Origin: Vespula vulgaris | Lineage: Eukaryota > Arthropoda > Insecta > Hymenoptera > Vespidae | NCBI RefSeq assembly: GCF_905475345.1 | Contig: NC_066603.1 | Location: 3,704,001 to 3,768,000 of the forward strand | Direction: 5' to 3' | DNA length: 64,000 nt | In this document: positions 38,504-49,843 of the stretch, piece by piece | How the letters are laid out: each line of letters opens with the position of its first letter | Numbering within the stretch: position 1 is the first letter of the stretch | Made by a program: the position numbers and the translations under genes | Notes under the pieces: generated by a model | What the model was told of the DNA's origin: nothing | The model's database searches: none | Seen by the model: the letters and a program-made list of their open reading frames with translations, nothing else

Positions 38504-39448
38504 TCATTTGTCACGTGGCACCTGATAGACCAGTCCCTGGCGAAAGAGCATAGAGTCATTGATGCTATTCCGTTTCCTTCGGCGATTAGTATGCCTGAAG
38601 AGACGAGTCTCAGCGTTGATCGACCTCGAATTAGTTCGAGAATTGCTCGGCTCCTGCTGGGACGCTGCCATGTATTTAACCATGTCGTTGAAGTTCGGTA
38701 AAAATTGAGGATTGAACAGTGATAAAATTCTCTCGTTGAGTTCGCGAGGATTTCGCGTTGGTACCATGTAATGGTCGCGTGGATTCGAGGGATCACTTGT
38801 TTGGGCGAGATCAAAAACGAAAGTTGAGTTGGTTGTCGCTGAGTTTCGACGTAGCTTGCGAAGGAGATCGTTCGAGTTGGTACTGATGGTTGTCATAGCG
38901 CTGCTACTACTGTTGCTACTGCTGTTACTGTCGCTACGTTTCCGAGGACAATTGTTAGGATTCGTGCTAATAACCGTTTCGATATAGTGCAACTCTTGGC
39001 CCTCTTCTCCTCCTCTTCCACTCCGCAGTGGTCCACCTCTTGATTCTTGACGAGGTACGACACGATGATTGTGTGATTGTTGGTACGGATGATATCGCGC
39101 ATCAAAGAGGTCTGTTGTTTCTTTCGATGAAGATAGGAGGAACTCGAGAGGAACCCACGGCTCGTTTTTGTTATCATAGGATTCGACGATGTCAGAGGAA
39201 ATCGATGATCGTTGATTGGGAATGCAATAGCTTGCTAATTCTTCCTTGATGTTCTTTCTCTCTTCCTTCCTTCTATCATTTTTCTCCTCGTTGCATTCAT
39301 CATCTTCGTCATAATCAACATTAATGCCGTCATTGTCATCGTCATCGTCCTCCTCTTCCTCGTCCTCTTCCTCCTCCTCGTCGTCGTTTCGATCGTCCGA
39401 CTCGGCGAGGTCGAAGGACGACGAGGAAGTACCGAAATCCGTGGGATC
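38504..39448 (-). CDS. Candidate alternative C-terminal extension of Semaphorin-1A (314 aa)
   Basis: A 314-codon open frame lies directly downstream of, and in phase with, the last Sema1a exon. It has no ATG for about its first 180 codons, so it reads as an extension rather than a separate gene. It could be joined by removing a 63-nt GT...AG segment (39449-39511) that contains both intervening in-frame TGA codons. Order: Ser-rich start (TSSSSFDLAESDD), a long Asp/Glu run, a basic patch, CPRKRSDSNSSSN, LLRKLRRNSATTN with an RRxS kinase-type site, FDLAQTSDPSNPRDHYMVP, then RRRKRNSINDS and the end VYQVPRDK. No known domain recognised. That many codons without a stop is unlikely by chance. Expression is inferred; readthrough of two stops is less likely than splicing. 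Confidence 0.6.
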   Translation of the reverse strand, partial: DPTDFGTSSSSFDLAESDDRNDDEEEEEDEEEEDDDDDNDGINVDYDEDDECNEEKNDRRKEERKNIKEELASYCIPNQRSSISSDIVESYDNKNEPWVPLEFLLSSSKETTDLFDARYHPYQQSHNHRVVPRQESRGGPLRSGRGGEEGQELHYIETVISTNPNNCPRKRSDSNSSSNSSSSAMTTISTNSNDLLRKLRRNSATTNSTFVFDLAQTSDPSNPRDHYMVPTRNPRELNERILSLFNPQFLPNFNDMVKYMAASQQEPSNSRTNSRSINAETRLFRHTNRRRKRNSINDSMLFRQGLVYQVPRDK

Positions 39449-39511
39449 CTGTGATGATAAGCCTCAAACGGCTCTTTGTCGCCTTCTGTATCATATGTAC
39501 GTCTTCTTCAC
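39449..39511 (-). other. Candidate exitron in the last Sema1a exon, 63 nt
   Basis: On the minus strand, CAGAAG|GTGAAG is a good donor and ATCATCACAG|GAT a usable acceptor. The segment is 63 nt, divisible by three, and carries both in-frame stops: the normal TGA at 39491-39493 and a second one 27 nt downstream. Retention gives ...VQKVKKTYI; removal gives ...VQK-DPTDFG... and the long tail. The pyrimidine tract is weak, so splicing might be partial. Confidence 0.5.
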
Positions 39512-41452
39512 CTTCTGCACTGGCTTATTCTCCGCCGATGAATTAGCGTTTTTACCGTTTGGGTTTTTCGGTGGTACGTTTAGAACAAGATTGATGGATT
39601 TGTTATTAAAACCAGGTGATTCCGAGCTCTCCGTTAATCGATTCAGTTGTTGACGTTGTTCAGATGGTTCTGGGTAAGGAGTACCACGTAGTCTTTGGGA
39701 AAACCAGAAACCGGATGCGAAACCAGCGACCAATGAGAAAAGACAGGTTCCTATTAGAGCACCGGTTAATGTTTGTGCCGAGTATACCACTGGTGTCACT
39801 ATGACGCCTGAAACGAGACAATAAACAGATCAGATGGTTAACTAGATTAGAAATAAGTAAAGCCCTTTTATCTTGTAATCTTAATCCTTTTGACATAGTA
39901 TTTCATGTTCTTTACGATTATTATAAAAAGTATAAAAGAACGATAGCTTCAGTTAAAGCCATCGTTTTATTACTTATCCGATCAGATAAAAAAATCAATA
40001 CGTGTTAATGATTATTTTGTTTTAGAATAAAACGAGACAGGACTTCGACCACATACGACGATTAGGAAAGGAACATCGAAGCGAGGACAATGCGAATCGA
40101 TACCTTGGATTAGAGGAAGGAAAAACAATGTACGGAAGGAAGACAGTCTGGTAGAACGTGCAACGATGCCCGCGGGACATGATCCTTCGAAGCAAAAGTT
40201 AGAACGGGTTTGTGCGTTAGAAAGGACACGCTTGGGAATAGGTTTGTTGATTACGCACTATGTGTCTCGGTACGCTCGAGTTACGACGAAACATGTATGT
40301 ATTATATGTATCTATGTATACGTTATATCGACGAGTGCACAAGATCCGACGTGAAAAACGTAAATAAATGAGAAATGATAAAGGTGAGAGGAAAGATAGA
40401 TAGGTAGATAACTAGCTTCGATCTTGATAAAAGACAAATATACCTTCGAAGCTTTTTGATTTGATTTTAATCCTTAAAAGGTTATCATCTATTATCGTTC
40501 CATGCTAATTTTGTTTATTGTTTTAATAAAAAAAAATATATGAGAAAATTTATTTTGTTTTATGATACCATTTGTCACTACTGATAATCCGAATGAATAT
40601 CCATTTCACTAATGACACGTATCGTGTCACATCAATTTTTCTATAATTTGTCACTCATGTATGTTCATTACATGTTGAATAAATGGTCTCTTTCGTAATG
40701 GTTACAGAAAAATTTCCAAAAATTATTATTGTCAAAAAGAGATAAAAATGTACGAATATTGCGATATACCTATATCGTTATTTACAATTATTTAGAATTT
40801 TTTTTTATTGTCTTCTTTTCTTTTTTCGTAACGATAATGTATTTAAGACGCTCAACTTCTCTTAATGAAATTTAACGTATTAAAATATTTTTCGCTATAT
40901 ACGTGTGTCAAAAATTTTAGAATGTTTTTTTTTCTGAAAATTTCTAAGTTCGAGATATTCTCTTTATCAGATCGAAAGTTAGATAGAAGATAACGATATT
41001 GAAACGAAATTTTGCATGAGGGGAAGAAGGATAAAGTTTCAGTCACGATAACCTTTATTGAGGATTAAGGATCATCATGGGACCGATTAAAATTCTTCGA
41101 AAGGAAGAAAGGAAGAAGAAAGGGGAAGGAGAAAGGGGAAGGAGAAAGGAAGAAGTATGACGCAAGTGGATATTGGCGTTAATGATTACCTTGAGGTTCG
41201 TTAGCTCTTGGTTGCGTACGACCGTATTGATTTTCTCGATCCAGTTCGATGACAATTTCATTGTCTCGTTCGTCGGGTTGCTCCCCGCGCCCGATTTCGG
41301 GCGGTACGGCTGGTTGCACGGGTTTCGCCATTTCTGAAGCAACGTTCACCAAGTTGACGATGACACGAGGGATTGATGATATCAGGTAGTACATATAAAA
41401 TGTATACACACAAGCACATACTCTATACATAAGTACGTGTATACGTACGTTT

Positions 41453-41501
<49 letters not shown>

Positions 41502-42718
41502 GTATATATGAAAAATACATAATAAGGTAACAGTGATCATAGCCAAAGCTTACAAATGAGTATGTATTGATGATAAATTTCGTTAGTAAAAGAAGGGTAA
41601 AGTTAATATTAATCCCATGAAAATGAAATAAGTAAATGAAATGAAGTGCCAATATGATATGGTGTTATAACCAATAGTTAACAAAATTAATACAAAGATT
41701 TAGCGTGCGATATAAATGATATATATATATATATAATATAATATAATATATTTATTTATAATATATATATAATATATTATAAATATAAATAAATATATTA
41801 TATTATATATATTATATATGTATTATAATACATATATATATTATATTTTAATATAATATATATACATGTATATATATAAAGGAAAAAAAGAAGAAAAAGA
41901 AAAAAGAAAGAATGGAATAAAGCAAGGGTAGGAAGACAGGATAAAAGATAAAAACGAGGAAAAGAAAAGAACAAAATGACAGAGAAAAAGGAAGAAGAGA
42001 AAGAAAAGAATAATAAGGAAACTCGTAAAGAATTGCAATAGGGGAGTATAACAAGTAGAAAAGGAGAGCCTATAAATCCTTATCGTTAGGGCTCGCGTTA
42101 AAAAGCATCAGACGAGATTCTCATACTCTCATACAGAGTAGCATATTATCCTTATGTCGTTGACGTGTTACAATGGTTAGAAGTACGAGGATGGTAAAAT
42201 GCGAGAAAATGGGATAAAACGAGCCGATTTGTTCGCCATAATTCTCTGGTAAAAGATATAAGGAAAGAGGATGAACGATGAGGAAGAAAAGACGCGAGGA
42301 AAGAAAAGAAAGAGGGAAGGTGAGAAACAGAAAAACAGAGAAACAGAGAAATGGTGGGGGAGAACTTCTGGGGTCCGAAAGATGAAAGCTAAAGGCTTGC
42401 AAAAGCAAGTAGTTAAATCTACGTGACGGAACGATGAGAAGAAAGTTTGCGATACTCGGTGAATCCCGTTGGGATATATCGCGAAAGCTGCCTTTCTGTT
42501 ACTGTATTCGTGATGTGAACTATATATAGTTTGTATGTATTTGTATATATACATATATATATATATAAATATATATATATAGTATGGACTCGTCGAGCGA
42601 TTACGGGTGAACGCGCCACGGTTCGATCGATTCGCTGATCCCTGCGCTTTTCGAATGGCTTTGAATCTTTGATACAGACAGACTGTGTATTTATGTGTAC
42701 GTCGTATTGTATTTAAGA

Positions 42719-42758
<40 letters not shown>

Positions 42759-43165
42759 TATATATGTATGTATATATGTATGTATGTATATGGGTAGATA
42801 TATATTTGCGTATATGTGCGCGCCTATCTATATAGACTGTTTATTTAGACGAACTTTTTCTTCTGTTTGAAGAAGTCGATAAGTTTCTTTCTCTTTTTGT
42901 TTTTATTTTTATTTTTATTTCTATTTTTCTTTTTCCTTTTCCGTTTCTTTTTCTATTTTTCTTCGGGTTTTTTTTCTTTTTCTTTTTTTTGTTCATTTTT
43001 TTTCCTCCTTCTTTAAAGAGAAGTCTATCGTTTTGACAAACGTCTATTGTTAAATGTGCCGGATAAGCTTTGAATATCTCTGCTTTATTACTCTATATAT
43101 AAGTAAATGAATTTATATGCTTTGAATATCTTCGCAGTAATACTAAATATATATGTATATGTATG

Positions 43166-43205
<40 letters not shown>

Positions 43206-44123
43206 TAATATATAAGATGAGAATATCTGAATATGCTTCTGTTAATAAAAAGTTCTTCTTTCTTTTCTTTTTTCTTTCTTTCTTTTGTTTTCAATTTATT
43301 TTTTTCTACATAGTAATGATTATTATTTTTATACTATGTTGTAAATACTGATTTCAATTTGGCATGGAATAGTGAATACATCAGATAATCTAATAGCTCA
43401 TTTTATATAATTATCAATTTAATTAGTTACGTTTTATAATTACATTTTTCGTAGCGATTGAAACTAACATAGCACGTTATATGTTGTAATAGTATAAAAC
43501 TTAATTTTATGTAATTTGTTTAATAATTTTACATAAGCATAATAAAAAATATTATAAAAAAAGAAGAAGTAATAATTCTTAATACCGGTATAATATACAA
43601 TCGTCACACATAGATTTTATATTAGTATAGTACTATTATATAATATTTAATTTCTACTTATTATTCATTTATTAATTTGATATTAAATAATACTATTATA
43701 TTATGATATAGTATATAATAAAATATATTTCATATTATTATATACTAGTATAATATAATAATATAAAACAGAAATACTACAAATATTAAAGAAAAAAAAA
43801 GAAACTACTATACACCATGTAAAATTATTACAATATATTTATACCGTTACTATAAAAAAAAGTTTTTACACTATTACAACATCCATACTATGCTACATAA
43901 ATTTCAGTTGATAAACTAGAACGTTATCCAATAAATCAATAAACAAATATATTGTCAATCTTTCTCGGAAAAATTTTTTTTATACCGAATATTTCTGCGA
44001 ACGACTGTACGTGAGCCCTACTTGAGATTTTTCGAAAGTCGTCGTTTCCACTTTGAAGTCAAGGATGCGTTAAATCAAGTATTTCAAGAGAGAGATATTG
44101 AGAGAGGAAAAAAAAAGAAAAAA

Positions 44124-44161
<38 letters not shown>

Positions 44162-44172
44162 AAAACAGATAG

Positions 44173-44246
<74 letters not shown>

Positions 44247-47200
44247 AGAGTCATTACTTCGAGAGGGTAAAAAGGAGAAGAGTGCGTGGGAAAGCGGGCT
44301 TTTCTTCCGTTTTCGAGGAATTCGTTCGTAAAAGCTCAAGAAGGGTGCTTTTTACTTGTAATAACAGCCTTACTATACCTTGCTCGAAACCACAGCCTTT
44401 GTGCTTTCCCATAAGGATATCTTGGAAGAGCGTTTTGTCGGCATCGCTATCGTGAAGTTTTGTTGGAACTGCGACGCAAAGATTTGTCGTAGCATCCCAA
44501 GCGCAATGTGGATCTTGAAGAGCAACGCAGGCCGCACAACTGCCTGCCAATGGTGAATCACAATGATGTAATGGCACTGCACGTATCTCCGAATCGGCAA
44601 AGACCACCAATTTACTTGCTTCACCTGCTAGATGTACCACTAACAGATCTTTCACGGCTTGTCCTATAAACGTTAACGACGCATATATTAATTTCGCACG
44701 ATTTAACACTGGATTTACGGAAAGGGTGGTGAGGGGAAGGGCGAGGGTCTTTAATAATTTGACAGTTTTCAGATTTCACGTTTAACGCTAGATTTGCCAA
44801 CTGGGTCAAGATGGTGTTTTTCCTTTTCTTCCTTTTTTCTTTTTTTCTTCTTCTTCTTCTTGTTTTTTATTTTTCTCCTTTCTCTCCTGATATCCTGTTA
44901 CAATCCATCTTTAGTTTGTATTATTTCATCAGATTTCTTTTGACGTTTATTGAAATGTATGAACGATTAATTTTATTAATTCCGTTTTTGTTTTTTTTTT
45001 TTTCTTTTCTGTTTAACATTTACACGTAGTATAACTCTATATACGTGTGTATACAGTGATAGATCATTTTGACATGTAGATATTTAATAGCTGAAAATGG
45101 TGATATATTTTTCATTTGTACACGTTAACGAATCAAAACAAAAATTATAAGGGTATATGTAGTTCGATAAGGTTTGGAGGAGAGAGAAAGTGGCGGAAAT
45201 ATTTCTATTCGAAAATTAATTTTTTTTTTTTTGTATAGATTTAAAAGCTTAATGCTTCAATTTTGATGCAGTCATTCTCGCGGTTGATATTCCTGAAGGA
45301 AAAGTTTAATGATAAATACCTCTTACGTATACCGAAATGGATCATTTTGACTTTTCACAAAATTTTGCTAAAATTTTGACTTCACTGGGATTTATTCAAA
45401 AGTTCCTCATAACATTTTCGAATAGTTCAGATGTTTTAATTAATGCCTTTGAGTGAATTTGTCGTTCTAAAACTTATGGAACCATATACCGAATGTGGTA
45501 GAACGATAATAACAGATAACTTCTTTACAAGTGTATCACCAGCGGCAAAACTAATAACTATAAGAACTACTTTAATTGGGCATCATTAGAGGAAATAAGA
45601 GAGAATTATCTAAATGTACAAAATTAACAAAGAAAAAAAATAATTATAATTAACAATAATTATTCTTTATAAATCCGAAAGATTTTACTTTCCAAAAATA
45701 AAAATATATAGATATATATTGTATATAAATATAAAAATAGAGGTTGTTTTGTCTTAAATAATCATTTCTTTTTAAAAATAAATCATTTGTGCCTCTTTCG
45801 TTAGAAATAGATATATTATACGTAAGTCATCGATGGTTGTAACTTTAACGTTACATAAATCATAAATGTTATATTTTATAACAATTTATATTGACCTTGA
45901 TCGACGTTAATGATATGAATTAATACTACAACAAAACCAAGAGAACAAAAAACATAAATGCATATTAATGTATCCATCAATACGACCGATATCAATGAAC
46001 ATAGTTATACAAACATGTCTCTAAATGTAATGTAAATGATAAAACAAAGTATTTTAACACGTTCCATGCGATATCTAACATTGATGGTACACGTTAAATT
46101 TTCCATTCAAGCCGCGTGTAGTACCGATTGGTACATGCTGGTATATTTATTAAATGCATTTAACAACGTCAAATGGACCGAATGAAAAGATCGAGAAAAA
46201 ATGGTTCAAAAAACGAGCAATCTGTTAATAACGAGAAGTTTATTTTATTCTTTTATTTCTATCATATTTTAAAAATTATGTAAATTATGTAAATTTGAAA
46301 TTATATAAAATAAAGAAATTATATATTTGTAATTGTAAAAGATAAGCATTAATTTATGTTTCGAAAGGTACAACATTAATTTTATATCTTTCGGAGATAT
46401 GGAGAGATTCGAAAAAAAAAAAAAATATTTTTTTCATGGATAAAATTTTGATGATCGAGAATATATATGAAAAGGAAGGGTCTACTCTCTTACGTATAAT
46501 ATATCTGGACTATATGGCGAGTAGTAAAATAAATAGGGACTTCGTAGCTAAGCTTACCGTATTTCAGCACTTGGACGTCGCTAACAATGACCTGATTAAC
46601 GTCGGTAACAGAATCCGGGGAACGGGTGTTCAATGCCTTCAGCACGCGACCGTCGTCTGTGGAATATATCCGAATATTTCCATGTATAATTTTAGAAAGG
46701 CGAAATACGATCTCGTGCGGCGAACGAGAAATGTTATTATTTTAGGGGCTGACGTTACCTGTTCCAACGTAAAGTATATCGTAGGCCTTGCCGTCTAACG
46801 CCTTCACTTGAGAATCTACGGCGACTTTGGTAAATCTGTAACTGTAGACAAAACAAGAATATTTTTTTGTTTTCTTTTATCTCTTTTTCTTTTTTTTTTT
46901 GTTATTTTTTCTTCGTCATTTTCTCTACATTATCGATCGACAAAGGACATTCCAAATATTTTCTACATCTCAAAATTCGAACAATTATCTATATGTTCTA
47001 ACAGGTATATCTTAATTGATAATTATTTACTATTATTACGAATTATAGAAATAGAGAAATTTTGGATCTATAGTATCGTCTCTATTGACGACGAAATTTT
47101 TATCGATCGATCTTTGTCTTTGATTATTTTATTAATCGTTTTTATGCTTGTCGTTTTATAAAATCGAATATGATGGTATATTTTATTTAAGAAAAATATC

Positions 47201-49803
47201 GAAAATGTAATTCGAAATTTTGTTGATATTAAATAAAATACGACGAGAAAGATTATTCCAAGAAATGAAATTGTTTAAGAAAGTTGAAAGTTTATTGCCT
47301 CAAATTGATGTAGCGAGCCTTGAGGATAAATATTTTTACGATTAATAAATCACTTTTATCATCGATAATTTATATTACGTCGAGGAGAAAATTGTTTAAC
47401 AATCGATGGAACATTTAAAAAAAAGAAAAAAGAATCACAAACACACAAACTTGATGCGATTTTGAGATTACTTCGAACGTTTGCTCTAACAAAGAGAGTA
47501 TTTATATCTTTTATATAACTTCGAGAAACATTGTCTTAATCTTAAGACGTAGACAAGAGAATTATAAATCCGATAATAACTGTTCTAAACTCATCAAGTG
47601 TAATAGAAATGAATATAATCATAATAATAGGAAGGACTTACTTGAAACTGACTTTGGTTATCACAGGCATTGCGAAATAGGATTGGACAGCATCGTCCAT
47701 GAGCGGATGAGCCTTAACAAAATTCACGGTCATATCTGGAAGTGTCCTAGAGTCGTTAACGCAAGCACCGGGTCTTGGTTTAGGTACCCTTTCTGCTGGC
47801 ACTCTCAACCAATTGCTATTTATCGTCTCTTGCTCCTTGAACGCACCCTGGAAGACTTCGAGAACACTGTTCATGGAGAAGGCGCAAATCGCTGAACCAC
47901 CGATGGAATTTACAGGAGTTGTGAAGACACCATATACCAATCGTGTACGATTACCAGCGTAAAATCCTTCGGTTACGTCACTCGTTGATTCTGAAAATTA
48001 TCAATCAAAACAATGATTTATTGGATTTGTTAAAGGAAAATAAATATGATTGCTTTTTAAATATATTTTATTCATTTATCTTTTTTTCTCTTCATTTCTC
48101 TCTATTCCTTTCTTATTTTTATATGAATTTATTATGAATTAAAATTCAAATCTTTTGACATTAAAATATAAAAATAATAACGTAACCTAGAAATTTAATA
48201 TCTATCTTTTTCTTTTCTTTCTCTCCTATAAAATAGTCTCTTCAAATTAAATATCAACGAATTATTATAATCTGTGTGAGTATAAGAAAAATTCGATTTT
48301 TAACGTTAACTATATATAATTAAGCAGGAATCCTTTTTTATTTTATTGTCGTGCAATCACGGAAGGTACTACTAACAAGAGGGTTAATTATGAAAAAAAA
48401 TATATATATATAAAAAAATAAAAAAATAAAAATAAAAGAAAAATGCTTTTAAAGTTTTTGACGCTTGCTGTTTACGCTTGTTAAAGGAATCGTAGTACGA
48501 CAACGAGTTTTTTGTAATGGCGTACAACAAGAGAAAGTAGTAACGTTCAGAATACTGCCATTATTCTTTTTATCGGTAAAAACGGTTTTTCTTCGTGGTA
48601 CTCCGAAAAGCACTAAAAGCAGTATTTAATTTTCTCCGTATAACGTTTTATATAGGATTTTTTTCTTATCGCTTTTCATTCTATACAACGCGATAGAGCT
48701 TTTCAAAACGAATTCAATAATATGAATAAGTCCGAAATGTCAAATAATCATTCAGATACTGGCATGTTTAATCGCAGCTAAATTTTCTTCAAGATATAAA
48801 TAGTTTAATATTCTTCAAAATATCAAGATTTTATTATATTAAATTAAATAATTGATTCTCATTAAATTCGTTAGATAATAATCTTACTTAAATAATCATA
48901 TTTTATATATTTATTTCAATAATTGTCATTTTACTTTATTGATTTAAATAATTTATTGAAATTAAATTTATTAGATAATAATTTTATTTATATAATCATT
49001 TAATATAATAAAATCATAATGAAAAATAAATCTTGACGATTCTTGACAACTATAATACGATATAATAACTAATAAGATTATAAGATTAAATAGCTAAAAA
49101 TTATCTAGATATATTAAATAAATTCGATATTACGATGTTAATACTATCAAAATACTTTTCCCTATTTTCCTTTTTGTTCTCCATTTAACTATATCACTTA
49201 AATTATTTATAAATTCGAAATAACTGATTACAGAGAGATTAATAATAATCGTTAATCATAAGTAATATCGTAAGACCTTCGAAAATGGTAGACGAAATTG
49301 TCGAGTAATCTTAGAAATAATATTTGTGATACTATATTGATCCAACGTTATACAAGCAACATTTAATTATAAACTTATATTAAGGAAATGATTTTACTGT
49401 GCCGTATCTATGATAAAACGTATGAAAATCTCATAACAGTCAACATATTAATCTTCAATAAATGACGCGTCATATTCTAAGAATATCTTCTATCTCTCTT
49501 CCCTTTCTCTCTTTTGCATGTTATTATACACGCTGGGGAGAAACACTAATAATGCAAGATATACTCCTTCTACTTTAGTTATCCTTGGCTCTAACGACTT
49601 AGCCACGAACTGGTCGATCGCGAAATTTCTTGGCGGTGAGAAAAGGAAGGAAGGAAGGAAGGAAGGAAGGAACGAACGAAGGAACGAAGGGAGAAATGGG
49701 AGGTAGAAAGGGTTGATGACGACGAAAAAGGGAAGAAAATGTGACTCGCTTGGAACGTTTTCCCAGACTCGAGTCAAGTAGAAAAAAAGAAGGAAAGAGA
49801 ATA

Positions 49804-49843
<40 letters not shown>

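Larger units (their letters stand above)
41334..44378 (-). other. Sema1a intron with TA and purine arrays
   Basis: No coding signal. It contains (TA)n plus (TATG)n at about 41458-41510, an AT palindrome at 41743-41801, purine-rich 41878-42060 and 42260-42370, (TA)n at about 42719-42755 and 43160-43206, and the (GAAA)n/(GA)n array at 44124-44250. Confidence 0.6.

Noticed and set aside
38336..38701. 121-codon + strand frame opposite the Sema1a tail extension
   Set aside because: It begins inside a (TATG)n array and overlaps a longer, better composed minus-strand frame, so it is judged a shadow.
46054..46098. TTAACACGTTCCATGCG resembling a piggyBac end near the transposase relic
   Set aside because: It points away from the relic, and no matching inverted end was found on the other side.
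46436..46798. 120-codon + strand frame
   Set aside because: Antisense shadow of two verified Sema1a sema-domain exons (46558-46656 and 46759-46841).
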